The notes: generated from the sequence alone by a model not told the origin. A DNA stretch of 64,000 bases from Paramecium tetraurelia (GCF_000165425.1 NW_001799007.1:1334-65333); one strand, 5' to 3'; positions 26,801 through 41,591 are shown, counted from the first letter of the stretch. Made by a program: numbers and translations.

Positions 26801-29800
26801 TAACAAACTTCAACATCTACTTTAAATAATCTATTATTATTTACATTCAAATCATAAGAGGGAATAAGAGTTTTCTTTATTAATTAATTAGGATCAATTG
26901 TAAATAGATTGTTAATACCTAATTCCAAATCATATAGTTACCCATCAATTATTTCAATTTCTGAAAATGAAATATTAATTGCTTGTGTAGGCTCTAAACT
27001 TAGTTAATTATTAGTTTACAAATAAAATCTAGATTTATCATCTACTTTAAGTCCATAAATGATTGATTTCAATAACTAAATAACAGATGTAAATTTGTTG
27101 AATATGAATTCTGGATATGTCATAGCATTTAAATAATTAAATTAGACACCCTATTACTAAAGTGATCTAGTTAACTTATTGATATTTAATAGCCTAGGGG
27201 ATGTGTTATCATCTGATCCTATTTAAGTAAATGACTATTATGGATCTACAACAGATATTCGATTAGCTCGTTTATCAAATGATGATTTCATAATAACTTG
27301 GACTCAAATAATTAATTCATCCTATGGAGTTGGATTAATAAATCAAAGAAATATAGATGATTTAAGCGGAGACGGAGTCTATGTTAAGAGATATAACGTA
27401 GCTGGTTAGGTTTAATCAATTTAAAATGTAGTATGTCAAAGTTATTGTAAATAATGCAGTAAATCAAATTTGTGTGAAGCATGTATGGATGGCTATCAAT
27501 TTGATTAACAAAAATTGATATGTTTGCCAATATGTTAATCTCATTGTAATTAATGTACCAGATTTTTGGGTTAATATAAGAGTTATTGTTAATAATGTGC
27601 AGAAGGTTACACAAACAATGATTAAGGAGATTGTGTCAAAGTGCAAGAATAATAAATTTAGTAACTTTATGAACTTTATGGAGATTATGTGGTGAGTCAA
27701 ATTTTGACATTATCAAATGGAAATATCGTGATTCTGTATTAAGCGAATGGGGGAGATAAATATTTGATGAACATAATTGATAGTTCAGGTAAGGTTGTTT
27801 TAAAGGGAAATGAATTAACCCTTTCATGTTGTAGAAAATTAACCAAAGCTACAGCATTAACAGGTGGTAATTTTGCAGTTATTTAAAGATCCTTTGATGT
27901 TGTTGTGGAAGGATTTTAGCTATTTGTTTACGATTAAGAAGGTAGATTAATTAAATAAGATATATTATACAATCCTTACTATTGGGGTTATCCTGAATTT
28001 TGGAGAAATTAAAATTTATTACAAATCAACTCCCTTTCAGATGGAGGATTTGTTATATTGTTTGTTTCAAATAATGATGGTTACATATCTTCCCAAAGTC
28101 CAAAACTACATTTAAGAATCTACAACAAAGAATATTATCTTGTTAAGTAAGATATTGTAATTTAAACTTATTTCAATAGAAATGAATAATGGGATTATTG
28201 GAACTATGATTATGTTTACAACAATCAAAGAAATCAAGCGATTCAAGTATTAGAAAGTGTAAATTCAATTATAATTTCATTTGGAACTAGCATATATAAT
28301 AAATGGGAAGAAAATAAAAATAATATTTAAGTGTTTGTTTATAGTAAAGAGGGATAGTTCATATTAAACAAGGCTATAGAAATACCCAATAATGATTGGT
28401 GGGTAGGATATACTCCTAGAATCAATTTATTTGAAATAGAAATAAATAAATACTTATTGGTCTATTTCAATAATAGATAAGTCTATGGATAATTTTATGA
28501 TTAAAAGTTTAACCTATAGGTTGAGAAATCAATAAATTTAGAATCTCTAGGTGGATTACACTGTTATGGATGTTGTATTGGATGTTGGGATTAAATAACA
28601 AGTTAAGTGGCAGTAGTTAAAAATGTGATTGTTATTACAAATAAGCCTAATGGCCAGGATCTATATATTTCGGCTTACAATCTGAATTTCAATTAAATTG
28701 TTTCTCCATTCAAAATATCAAATAATAAATACGATGCAACAGATTATTTGAGAAACCAACATTTCCTTGTAAATTATTAACTTGAGACCTTATTACTTGC
28801 TTAGGTTGTTTAATTTAAAGGAAGCAGACTAATAATGTTTAATAAATTAGATAAAAATTGTAATATAATAAAACAATGGACATCTTGTGGTGAAAATTGT
28901 ATAGATTGTGCAGAGAACAATTAATAATGTCTAGAATGCAAGAGTGGATACTTTGTAGATGAAACCTAAAAATGCAAAAAGAGTTGTGATATCTAATCTT
29001 GTTTATTGTGTGAAAATCCTGGATAATATGGAGGATTTTGTAGAATTTGTTAAGCAGGATATTAATTGAAGGATAATACTGAGTGTGTTCAGGTTGATAG
29101 CTCAAGAATATAAGAAACTAAACTTTCATCAAGTAATCATTAAGCTTAGAATACTCCGAGAATTAAAACACTTTTAGATGGTAGAATACTATTAATTAGT
29201 TTAAACTCAAATAATAAGATTATTGGATAATTCTATGATTCTTAAGGAAATCTAAGTGGAGATTAAGTTACATTATTGGAAGAAGAAGGAATTAATCATT
29301 TTGACTTTTCAGTATCTAAGACTGAAGATAAAATCGTATTAGCTTGGGTAAGTTATAGAAACTGGAATGCAAAATCACTCAAATTTAGCATAGATCTTCA
29401 ATCAAAAATCACAGAATAATTAGTAATTATAGACTAGGTATATTAATATAGTATCTCATAAATCACAGTGGAATTTTTATAAGATAATTCCTATGTGTGT
29501 GTTTTATATGGAAATGGATAAAATTGGATAAGAACTGTGAATGAATTTGATTAATTGAATTGTTTTAATCAAATTAATTCAATCAATTAATGGTTTTGTG
29601 ATAGATGGGGTTGTTATGATCAGAGCCAATTTTATCAAGCTTAAAACCGATACATAGATTATTTCTCTACAAGTTATGAGAGAGAACCTAGCATCTTAAC
29701 AACTTAGAATTATATTGTATTGGCATATGTAGAGTATAGTACATTAGTTTTAAGAACCTATGATAACTATGGAAATGTCTAATATGTTTTTAATAATTAA

Positions 29801-32800
29801 AACATCAACTAAAATGAATTCAGATAACCCTATTAACCATCAGTTACTTTATTAGAGAATGGCAAGATCGTCATCGTGTGGAAGGATGTGATGGAAACCT
29901 ACAATATAGCAACATATGAATAATAAGTTCCAAGTTATAAATAAACTGTGATAGCATATATGATTACAGATGAATAATTTAGAGATGCTAAGGTACAATA
30001 TATAGGAATGGATTATATATAAGAAGAAAGACCAGATGTTGCTGCCATTTCTAATGGATTTGCCATATCTTGGTCAGGTAGAAGTGAAAGGAATAATTAG
30101 AATATCGATCTTAGAATAGCATACTTTGATCTATATGGAAATCTTTAAACTGGATTTATACCTGTCAGTTCAATTTGCAATAGACCAATTAACTCTTAAA
30201 TTAATAAAATAGCTGATGGTTCTATACTTGTATCTTGGTACCAAGATTAAGACATCTATGTTTAGAAATTAGACAGAAAGGGAGTTATATACCCTTTACC
30301 ATAACCTATTGGATGTTCTTGGTTCTGTTCTAAATGTAATTAAGAAGGTTGCCTAGAATGTTTTGCAGGATATGAATTGAATCAGGTTAAAGAATGTCAA
30401 ATAATTGTGCCAAAATGCAATGTTGAAAATTGTTAAGTTTGTGAATACGGATGGAATAGATGTATGTTATGTAATGAAGGATATTTCCTTGAAGATAACT
30501 TTGATCATTGTACATTGATAGATGTACCAAATAAAGAGTATAAGTTAGCTCATTCTAATGTAATTAATGATCATTCTACATCTATTGTATCAGTTGATGA
30601 TGGAACTATTATCCATTTATGGTTAGATACTAATGATGATGGTTATGTCTTAAAGGGATCTACATATACCTAATTTGGAAGTTAATCAATAGCTGATAAA
30701 TTAGTCTATTTATTACCAAAAGATGTATTTATTTAAGTGAAATCATAAAATTCTAATGTGGTAGTGTTAATTTATAATGCTGAATTCAGTTAAATTTTAA
30801 TTGTTAATGTTAAATTGGAAATTGTAAAAGACAAAGTAGATATTACAAGTATCATAAAAGAAGAATTTATAATTTCATATGAATGGTAAAAGTAGAATTT
30901 AGAGACATTTAATGATGGATTCGTAGTAGAAATAACAGGAGTTAGATAATAGGTTATTAATCAATTTGATATCAATCCAGAAATCAGAAAATGCATGGTT
31001 GTTGAAACACTTGTTTTCAATTTTAACATTGAATTAACTACTCAACCTTTTGGATTTTATATGGAAGGATAACCTTCAACAGGAATTGTAGATTCTGTTA
31101 ATAATTGCAAAATTACAAAAGTCTTAGATGTTCTTTATGACGATTATATCTATGTAGTTAGTTATCAATATGATCTTTATAGATAATCACTTTAAGTTTA
31201 TAATTACAGAGGTGAAAAATTAAAAGAAGTTTGGGTGAATCAATAGGTTCCGTGGTATAGTTATGCTGACTATGATGGCTAAAGATTGTTCAAATCCTAA
31301 GATGGCAAACTATATATAACTGGAAGAGAGGGAAAGGGAATAATTTTAAACATCGAAAATTTCTAATTTTTAGAATTTCTTGATTACCCCTTACTAAGCA
31401 ATTATTGCATAGATTATAGAGTAGTTAGGTTTTTATACTCTTAAGAGTTGATATTAGGATAATAAGTATTCGGTTTGGTGTCAAGATGGAAATATTCAAT
31501 CTTCAGGCTTTGGGATCAAGGATTTGTATCTAAATTTGCAGTCCAATAGCAATCATTTAATATATTAGAATTAACAGACGGATAGCTATTATTCAGTTGG
31601 ATAGAAGCATCAAATAACTCTAATAAGGGATCTATTTAGATTGTGAGATTAAATTAGAGTTTCCAATTAGACATTTTCTAGAGATTCGCATGTTTACCTA
31701 ATTGCCAATAATGTCCAAATGATAATACTTGTGATATTTGCAATGACCATTATGAAAATATAAACAAAAAGGAATGTAAAGTCATATGTCCAAACTTATG
31801 TGATACTTGCTAATATCCTTAGAGTTGCACTATATGTTAAGATGGTGCCTATCTTAATGATTAAGGAGAATGCTACATACCAAATGATGGAAACATTGAA
31901 ATTCCAATTCCCATAAAGAGATCAGACAATTAGATTAATCCAAGAGTGGCTTCATTCAGTGATGGCAGCTTTGTTGTAGTTTGGTAGGCTGAAAATCAAG
32001 ATGGAGATGGTTATGGAGTTTATGCATAAAAATTCAATTCTTTGATTGAAAGAATAGGTGATGAAATCAGAGTTAATGAGGTTGTTCTTAATGAACAATA
32101 TTATCCTGATATCACAATTCTTGATAATTCGAATGTAATCATAGTGTGGGCTGATGGGCAAATTGAATCAGAAGCAACTCTGTATTATTAGAGATTTGAT
32201 AAGAATTTAGTAAGAATTGGTGGTCCTGTCATCCTTGATAAAATAAAAGTATAGTATATATAATAATACGACACTCCTTTTGTTGTGCAAGCATTACCTT
32301 AAAATAAATTTGCAGTTTGTTGGGTTAATTTTGCTGATTGGAATTCAAATTTCTATGTTACTTTGATTGACTCAAATGGAGTTTCACTAAATTCTTATGT
32401 ATGGAATAGACCAGATTAAGTAAGGGAAATTGCGATAGCATCAAATGGCCTCAACTTTATTGTTTTAATAAAATAAACTTGTCATCTAATATCAAATATT
32501 TTTAATTTAGAAGGATAATTTTAATACGAAAAATATATAGATTTTGCTAATTCCTGCAACGGTGCTTCAGGAATAACCGCTAATTCTAGAGGAGAATACA
32601 TAGTGTCATTTATTGAAGCAGATTATGTGAGAGTGAGCATATATGATACTCAGTTTAACTAATATGGCAGAAGTTCTAAAATAGAGGATTCGGCTATTGA
32701 TACTATTGCTGATAATCCAGATGTTATTGCCCTCGATGGTGATAAAATCGCTGTTGTGTGGTAAAATACTGATAGACTTGATCCAATATTTAAATCAAGA

Positions 32801-35800
32801 AAATTAAAGATGGTGATCTTAGATTATGCTTTAGTTGCATTAACTTCAGTCTAAGAAGTAAACTTAATAACTACATTTGCATAATTACCTTAACTTTCAC
32901 GATTGAACAATAACCAATATGTGGTTGTTTGGTAAGCAAAGAATTAGAAACCAAATGTTGATTCGGAATATGGAATATATTTAATGAGATATAATTCAAA
33001 TGGTGATTAAACTAATCCAGGTGTTCCAATTTGTCCAGATAAATGTGAAAAATGCCAAGAATCAACTACATGCATCAAATGCTTACTAGATTACGACCTT
33101 GTTGATAAGGAATGTAAACCTAGATGTCCTGTAAACTGCTAATATTGTAATACATCCAACATTTGTGACATATGTTTACCAGGATTTGAATTGGATGTGG
33201 TTGGTCATTGTATTTACATTACTCCAGATCCTATTCCTTATCCAGTTCCTATGCCTGAATATCCAAGTAAAGTAAATCCAAGCTTCAAATCTATTCAGAA
33301 ATTCGGAGATACATCAGTCTTAATTTACGGATCATCTCTAATTCAAGTTGATTCAAAATATTATCTAGATATTAGCTTAATTTTAATCAATGATAGTAGT
33401 AAGGCTTAGTTACCTTATAATAACAAAATAGAAATTGATGGAGAATGGGCAAATGTTTATAACTCTGATATACTAGTAATAGACTAAGAGATAGTAATTT
33501 ATTGGACAGAACATTCTTACAGTGTCAAATAAGTGCACTTGAAATAAATTAGATTAGATTCAAACTTAGTTTCTTAGGGATCAGAAACTATTGACACATT
33601 TGATTTTGATTTCAGCGAACATACCAATAGAAAAGTGTATCTCTTTGCTTTAAATGGAAGTTATTATATATTCTAGTCTATTCAATATATCAATGGATAA
33701 TTTGAACTTTATGGACATATAGTAGATAGACAATTGTACACAAGAGCTCCTCCAAAGAAATTGATGGATACTTTTAACTAACTTAATAGAAATTAGATTC
33801 ATTACATCAATAATGAATTTGTAATAACCTAGTACACAATGATAATATTTTGGCGGAAATTCAACACAAATTTAGGGGATTTGGTTGAAGGTAGTACTTG
33901 GCCAATTTTCAATGGAGATATTGATTACAGTTCAATCATCATTCAATAATTAACAAATACAAATTTCGTCGTTGCTTGGAGATCTAAGAGTCAATAACCA
34001 TAAAGTTCTTCCAATTCAATTAAATACATGAATCTAGGTTTAGACTTTTAACCAATAAGTAGTGAAATAACTGTTGTCACATCTAATGATGTTTTATAGA
34101 GCCCATTCATTGTAGTAACAACTAGTTCCTTCTATGTTATTTGGAATTAGGAATCAGTTGTGTCTAGTATTCTAAATTGCAATTAGTTTTCTGAAAATGG
34201 AGGACCAGCACTAAATACAATCCAAAAATTGAACAGATTATAAAATAATGTAATATTCTACACAGGTACACAAATTACTGGTGAAGATATTTATGTGATT
34301 TGGATTTCCTATTAAGATACAACATTAGAATATCAATATCAATTGGTAAAGATTGGTCCTCAAGGACGCTTACCTAATCCAATTGACCCCCTCCCTGTTT
34401 GTCCAACTGGTTGCAATGTTTGTTAGAATGAATACTCATGTGGACCAGGTGATTGTCTCCCAGATTATATTTATGATATTATCACACACAAATGTGTTAT
34501 GCCTTGTCCATCTAATTGTAAATAATGCTCTTTACCGGGATAGTGTAATACTTGTGATGAAGGATATAAATTAGTTAATCATCTTTGTGTTAAAAACGTT
34601 TGTTAAGCTGGATGTGAACTTTGTGATGAAGCCCAACTTTGTTTCAAATGTCCTCAAGGTTATGAGAAAGTAGATCAATTCAAATGTAGATATGCTTGTG
34701 ATGTAAATTGTGAAATATGTGGAGAAGATAAATGTACTCAATGTAAAGAGTCCTATTATTGGAGTGAAAAAGATAGACTATGTGTGGATATAACCATATA
34801 CATCTATTAGACAACTAAGGAGAAACCCCTAAAGGCAGTATTTGAGTCTAAAGATTATGTGCTTATGTGGTATGAGACTGGAGCCACTGAAGGAATTTAC
34901 ATCTAATTATATAGAAGCAACGGAAAACCAGTAGGCAGACCAACAAAAGTAAATGAACAGGATCTTTTGGGAACTAGAAGATTGCTATAATAGTCAAATA
35001 GTTTTGATGTTAGATTGTTTGCTGATTTGGCAGCTATAAAGAATGAACTAGTAGTCTTGTGGGTTGATCAGACTCAAGGTGATATGATGAAGCTTAAATT
35101 CAGAAAATTCGATAGTAATACTACCTAGATGTCTGAAGAAATTACTATAAAAGAATAGCCAAGATAAAATTTAACAAGTATGGCAGCTCCCTGTATAATT
35201 AAACCTACAAAAAATAATTAATTTGTTATTGGTTGGTTTAATTAATAGGCTTAGAGTTTGTAATAAACAGCAACCATGTTCATTTAATCCTATAGTTCTG
35301 AGTTGAAACCTATTGGTGAATTGTCAACACTATTGAATGCTGATTACACGTCTGTTCCCTTGATTTCAGCATCTGAAAATGGAGAAGTGTTTATCACTTA
35401 TACAAGTCAAGGATATACTTATTTAGCTTAAATGTCTCAAGATGGTTTCTAACTTGGTGATCCAATCCAAATTGCATAACCTTATCAAACCATAAAATCA
35501 TCAAATTTGGATGATGGTAGTATGATATATGTATTTGAATCAAAGAGTACAAATGTATCACCTCCATTGTTTGTCTTATAATATCAGATTTTGACCTTGG
35601 ATAAGAAGTTGAACGAACCCCAATTATTGACATCATAATAATATGGAGAATAATAACCAGATCTCCTGAAAATCAATAATGGATTTGTGATCACTTGGAG
35701 AAGTGTAGATAAAACATTCAAGTCTCAAGATGTCTATTTCTAAGTGTTTGATAATTCTGGAAAAATGAAATCATTACAAATTAAAGTTGACAGACAAGGA

Positions 35801-36574
35801 AATCATCCATAGAATCCAAGCATTCAACTCTTAAAAAATAATAATAATAGTAATAGCGATGAGTTAGTGATTACATGGATAGCTGAAAGTCTAGAGGATC
35901 CAACTGTAAACACTATTTTTAGTAAATAATTCAAATTATCAACCATTATAATTGATCCATAAACACCAGTCTGTTCATCAAAATGTCTATATTGCGAAAG
36001 AAATAACACCTGTATGACTTGCATTCCAGGATATTACACAGTAAATGATCAATGTGAGATTGATTGTCCTATCAATTGCTAATCTTGCTCAAAGCCATAT
36101 GTTTGTGACAAATGTGATCAAGGATATCAATTCACTGCTGATAATCAATGCGAATTTGTTGTTGCTTGTGATGCAGGATTTGAATTAAATGATGAAAATG
36201 AATGTGTTCCCATATGTTCTGATAACTGTCTAGTTTGTCAATCATAGACATCATGTTTAGAGTGTTCTGCAGATTATTACTTAACTAAAGGAATCTGTTT
36301 ACAATCACTTGGTGATATTACAGCCTCCATGAACCAATCTAACCAAGGAATGCCTATATATGACATAATTGTCATTATAGTTGCTTCCTTATTGTTCATA
36401 GGATGCCTATTTTATGTCTACAAACGTCATTAGAAGAATTTAGCCAAGCGCGAACATGGATAATAATAATTAGCAAATCAAGTAGAAGATAGTAATAGAG
36501 TTCCATAGTAGACCATGATACATTCAGAGTTCACGGTTAATAGAGGTTAACCAGACAATTTATAATTTGATTGA
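20810..36574 (+). CDS. Giant Cys-rich secreted or type I membrane protein
   Basis: A single uninterrupted frame of 5,254 codons runs from ATG 20810 to TGA 36572-36574. It begins with a signal peptide (MKIILVSLLIVASFANV). Near the C-terminus there is one membrane helix (YDIIVIIVASLLFIGCLFYVY), then a basic stop-transfer stretch and a ~60-residue tail. Between them alternate eleven Cys-rich modules and ~350-500-residue beta-rich regions. The Cys modules resemble furin-like or protozoan CxxC repeats (CPSNCQNCNSDKACLQCNEDY). The intervening regions repeat a blade-like motif, as in FSDGSFVVVWQ followed by DGDGYGVYAQKF, also seen as LPNNHFIIIWKD and FSDNGFVVVWND; this resembles large bacterial repeat adhesins. 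A cell-surface recognition or adhesion role is inference. It is not like the GPI-anchored Paramecium surface antigens. No introns are needed. Confidence 0.88.
22030..36300 (+). repeat. Eleven Cys-rich modules inside the giant gene
   Basis: Modules of ~60-130 residues lie at roughly 22030-22210, 23345-23540, 24680-24860, 26035-26240, 27435-27650, 28880-29100, 30315-30520, 31690-31880, 33030-33215, 34400-34790 and 35970-36300. Each is two or more copies of a C-x2/3-C-x2-C ... C-x2-C unit with a G-Y or D-Y pair before the last Cys. The last two modules are about double length. Spacing is regular at 1.2-1.6 kb, so the gene looks built by serial duplication of one module plus one spacer, since diverged. 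Confidence 0.8.
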
Positions 36575-36638
36575 GTTTTTCATAATTATTATATTTTTAT
36601 ATTTCATTTTTAATTTATTTTACTACTTAAATAGACAA

Positions 36639-37708
36639 ATGGAAATCTAATTATTGTGTTTATATTCCAATCATAATAACTCCTAAATTCTTGGACTCTG
36701 TCTAAATGAAGACTGTTGCTCTCAAAGAGCCTACTGTAAAGAGTGCATCGAAACACTGCACTTCAATCATTTAAATGATTTATGCTCATTAGATTCATTT
36801 GGCAAGAAAATATAAGAAGCTAGTTTAACTCTTGATTCACTATCAAAGCGCCTGGAATAAGTAAAAAGTTATATAGAATCAATTACAAAATGTTAGAAAT
36901 AATTATTCTCCTTCCTACAATCAGATTTCTATAACCTATCTCATTAAAGATTTAACCCTATTATTGATCAATTGATTGCTATCAAAAAAATAGATAAAGA
37001 ATTAATACCTATGTTGGGAAACATATGTAAGGACTTTTAACCTATGATGGCTAAATTCTTAGAAATTTAGGACTATTAAAGTATAATTATATTTGATTAT
37101 TAGATAAATAAGAATTCTGTAGAGTTCAAAGTCAAATAGTAGAACCTCTAAATATTGTCTTTCATAATACTATGGATAGTATCTATGTTTTCGATTAAGG
37201 AAAAAAAGCCATGAAATCAACTTTAGGATATCAGTTTGTAATTTGTCATCCTGTTATACCTAAATAAAAGAGAGTTTGTTTTACATTCGAAATACTCTCT
37301 GTTGGATTAAGAACTGCTTTAGGAGTATGTCATAAAGATATCAATATCAAGATTTAATAATTAAAAGAAGGACATGGGTATCTTTTTATATTTCATTTTA
37401 GTTCTTATATAATGGTCAATTCAGGAAACTGTTTTGAAAGTTCCAAACCACAAGGCACCAAAACAACATTTGAATTTGAAAAAGGTTCTAAAATACTTGT
37501 TGAAGTCAACACAATACAAAAAAAGATCATTTGGAAAAATTTGGATAATTTAAGTGAATATGTACACATATTATTATATTCTATTAAGTCTGTCGCCATA
37601 GATACATCTAAAGATTTATATCCGTGTTTGAGATTGGGTTGCAAAAGCCAATAGGAAAGCTCCTCAGTTGGAATAATAGATAATTACAACTATTTTTAAG
37701 CAAGTTGA
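36639..37708 (+). CDS. B-box-like zinc finger protein with SPRY-like C-terminal domain
   Basis: Three exons (36639-37080, 37104-37377, 37402-37708) with introns of 23 and 24 nt give 340 aa. The N-terminal 60 residues repeat the Cys/His plan of the 16221 gene: LLCLYSNHNN, LGLCLNEDCCSQRAYCKEC, then HFNHLNDLC. A coiled coil follows. The C-terminal part holds KEGHGSYIMVNSGNC and FEFEKGSKILVEVNTIQKKI, which matches the core of SPRY/B30.2-like domains as found in TRIM proteins (inferred). Zinc finger, coiled coil and SPRY in this order resemble a TRIM protein without the RING. It starts 64 bp after the stop of the giant gene. Ligand unknown. Confidence 0.78.
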
Positions 37709-37740
37709 GAATGAATTAATAAAATTAAAAATTCTAATTT

Positions 37741-40642
37741 TAAATTTGTTATGTTATTTAATAATGATTCAAAATTCAATTTTCTTTTTTGAAGGAAGAT
37801 ATTTTTGTAAAATAGCTTGAGTAAAGAACCCTATTAAGGATGCTATTACAACAACAGCTATCATAATCCAATTATACCCTTTGAATCTAGAAATATAATA
37901 AAATATTGTTACGCATTATCATTGACATTAATCAATTTAGCCCATTTTCCTCCTTTTGGAAAGATAGCAGAAACAAAGAATAGAATAAAACCTAATATTG
38001 TCCATAAAAGTAATAGGTAGTTTCTATAGTATCTTTATTTGAAAGGATTGGAAATGTACAAGTTGATTGCAAATGTCATAAAGAAGAACATCAAACTCAT
38101 AAACATTACTGATTAAATATCTCCAAATTTTTTTAATTCTTCAATTGGTTTTGGAATACAATTATCAATTGGTTCATCTATTTCACATGTATGAACATCT
38201 CTAACTGCTGTTGAAATGAAATAATTGACAATTAAACTAATTTAAATAAATATTATGTTAATACCCTGCTACTCCCCAAATTAAATTATTAAATATTTAA
38301 ATTTGATTATAAATAGCAAATTAATCATCTAATGGATTATATTTAGCTAATGTATCACAAGGACCAGATAAACATAAAAATATTAATAAGGGAATATTTG
38401 ATATAATGCTTGTATAAGTAAATTGAAAATCTGCAAAGGTTTCTGCTTCTAAAAAGGTAAAGAGTACAGCTACAAATTTCAATGTATTAACACTGATTTA
38501 ATATTAAAAGACTTCAATAATAGTCATGGTAGCTGCTTTGCCTTATAATAATACTTTAACAACACAATCTAATGAAGTAGATTTACTACTGAAAGGAGCA
38601 GTATATGAGGCATCAGCTTCACTAAATGAAATTCCAACTTAAGCCTATGAGATAGCTGACTAAAATGAATTAAATGAATATAATTACACAATCATTAGCT
38701 CCATCTCCACACATTAATACTTATCTTCCAAAACTTTGAATTATTTGAATAATTAATTTCTTTTATTCAGGTTTTTAACGAGCAAATACCTTAGTTTTCT
38801 TAATAATTGAGATAGTCAATTGTCCAAAAGATCCGTCGTCAATATCAATTTGATTAATTTCAGTAAATATCTTTTCCTTGCTTTAAGACTTAACAAAAGT
38901 GCTTGATGAATACTTAGGTTCTACGAAAAAGTTGCCTTTATTTGTCATAAATTCTAAAAATTTGCCAGTTAAAGCTAATTCTTATTGAGTTTATATAAAT
39001 GATTCTAATTCTTAAATACTATTTGGTTATTATTCTTTAATTATTTATTGATTGTTATTACATTAAAGTATAATTTCTTAATTTTATTAATTATAATCTA
39101 AAAATGTAATTTCATTATCTGAATTAATAATACCAGCTAACTTTCCACATTAAATAGTTGTCAAAGGATTATCTCCTGATATTACTTTAATATCTAATCC
39201 TGATTCTTTTAAAGTTGTAATGATTTCATTTGTATCTGATTTTAATGGGTTCTCCATAACTAACAGACCAACAAAGTTCAACTATGATTCTAATTACTCT
39301 CTTTATTAATCAATCTAATTTGATTATAATTCTTTGTAAGCTAATCCTAGGACTCTATAACCTTTAATAGCATTCAAATTGAATTCTTCAATTAAATCAT
39401 CTCTTTTCTTGATTGATATTGAATTAATTGATTCAGGAGAACCTTTTGCATATAAATAGTATTTAGATCCATCTGTTACAATAACACTCATCATTGATTT
39501 TGATGAACTAAAGTCAAATATCTTATGAATAGTATAGGTTTTTCCATTTCCATCAATTGTTAATGGATTATTATTGAAGTTACATTGCCAACCTACAAAA
39601 TTAAGCATTTCAATTTCTAATGGATCTCCTAATAATTAACCATTTATTTTAATTAAATGATGACAACAACCCATAATAGCATCTAAAATAGGTTTTTCTT
39701 CTTCTGGAAATGCTTTAATTGCTTTAAATCCTAAAGTAGTAAGAGTTCCTGTTTTATCAAAACAACAAGTATCAATTCTACCAGCTGATTCTACTTTATC
39801 AGCATTATTTCCAATAACTCCTTTAGCTTCAAGTCTAACCAAACTTGCAGTCTTGCAAATTTAGAAGAAAATAGGCATTGATGGTGGAATTGACCAAACT
39901 ATATTATCTAAGAATCTCAATACTAAAAGACTTGATTTGAATTCCATCGGAATGTATTCAATCAATAGGAATCCATATATAATTGAAGTAATAAATGCTA
40001 TTTCAATTATGAATTTAGCTGCCTAAATATAAAATCTCATTGATGGAGGCTCAGGAAATAGTACATTTCTAAAATATTAACCTCTAAGGGATGTGAAACC
40101 AGTTCTAAGTACAATGGCTATATTTTGCTAAGCATTGTTAACTTAAATTAATTTAGTTCCTTCAAATAAACAATGTTAAGACATTTTTTCAAGTTCAAAA
40201 AGAGAATTTTGATTAGGTAATGCAGATTTAGGAATAGGAATACCTTCACCAGTTAAAGTGGCTTCATTAACAATAACATCACCTTAAATGATAGCACAAT
40301 CACAATTTAATGTTTGATTATCTTTAAGGATGAGTAAATCACCAGGTAAAAGATCAGCTCCATTAATCACTTTAATTTAATCATTTTCTTTAATTGATAC
40401 TTCTTAATGTATATTAGCCAATTATTATAATCTTCTTCTTGATCTAACATATAAAAAGTAATTCAAATAGACTGTTAAAACTGTGAAAATCAAGATCAGG
40501 ACAGGTTGAAGTACTGTTTTCTCTGCAAACCATATTGCAACAGCAAAATATTATAAAATATTGAATGGACCTGTAAATGCATGCAAAGAATAAATGAATA
40601 TAGATTCTATTGGGATCTTAAGTTAACATGTTCCAAAATATT
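37741..40642 (-). repeat. Left arm of a 2.9-kb inverted repeat (P5-ATPase copy 1)
   Basis: Read on the minus strand, this segment is nearly identical to 55921-58825 on the plus strand, with scattered mostly silent differences. Homology stops sharply at the AATATTTTGGAACATG block on the gene's 5' side and about 30 bp past the stop codon on the 3' side. Confidence 0.85.
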
Positions 40643-41187
40643 TAATGTTGTGTTCTCTGGTTTGCTTTGAACTTAGGTTAATAATATCGGTCAAAGTCTT
40701 ACCTTTTATTTCAAATTCAATTGGTTAATAAAATTAGCCTGCACTATTAAATGAATACTTTAGCATTCTATATATTTTTTAAGAGAGTACTTAAACACGA
40801 AATAGGGTTTATCAAACATAATTTTTTTTTTACAAACAAATTCTTCTCCAGAAGTCGCTACTATTCTATAATGAGTTGCAATCGATTCATCAGAGCAATC
40901 AATGAACAGAAATAATTAATAAAGCTTTTTGAAGTATTTCAAGGCCAAGGCAAATAAAAATGCTGTTGAAATAGATAAGAGAATCTAATTAAAATTATAT
41001 TGATACTGCCAAGAAGATTCTTGCTTTACTTATTCTAATTGGCTGGATTTGGGATAGGGGATGTTGCCCTTCAACAAATGAGTTTTAGACTGGAAATGGC
41101 ATTGAAATGTACTATTGACCAAATAATTAGGTTTTGATTTTGATCACATATTCCCTTATAAATAGGCTTATAAATCAATGATATCAT
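37769..41187 (-). CDS. P5-type ATPase, copy 1 (ATP13A-like)
   Basis: Six exons (41187-41113, 41089-40791, 40767-38688, 38659-38265, 38236-37913, 37886-37769) with introns of 23, 23, 28, 28 and 26 nt give 1,096 aa. P-type ATPase motifs in order: actuator-loop LTGEGIPIPK; TM4 motif SIPPSMPIFF (PP-x-x-P typical of P5 pumps); phosphorylation site CCFDKTGTLTTLGF; nucleotide-binding KGSPESI; hinge MCGDGANDC. Several C-terminal helices follow. P5A pumps extract membrane helices at the ER and P5B pumps export polyamines from endolysosomes. The PPxxP motif favours the P5B side, but I leave the subtype open. It is the inverted partner of the gene at 55378-58797, identical in length and almost identical from about residue 150 on. 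The first ~130 residues differ clearly, as does the position of intron 1. Confidence 0.9.
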
Positions 41188-41591
41188 TACATTACATGAC
41201 GAAATTACAACATTGATGCAAAAATTGATAATTGTAAATTTTTAATTACATTTATTTTTTATTTGGCAAATTTTGAATTGTCATACATTTGAGACTTTAT
41301 TCCATAAATGGAGTAAAGTAAATGGCATAAGGATTTTAAGAAAATTTGAACATTTAAATATAGTAGTTTTATTTTATTTTGAAAAAACAATAGTTATTTG
41401 TAAAAATATGAATTAGCAAAGTCTCTCATTAAAATAAATATAGCGATAGACAGAATTTTAAATAATATTTGAATGAATATTAAAAAATCATTAAATTTAA
41501 TTAACAATAATTTTAAGAAAATGAGGAATTCCATTTAATTATTTTTAGTTGTTTTATATTTTTATACAATTTCTTAAATAAATATATCTAA
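41188..41591. other. Divergent promoter region between ATPase copy 1 and the P450 gene
   Basis: 404 bp of AT-rich sequence between two genes that point away from each other. No coding signal and no namable motif. Confidence 0.5.
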
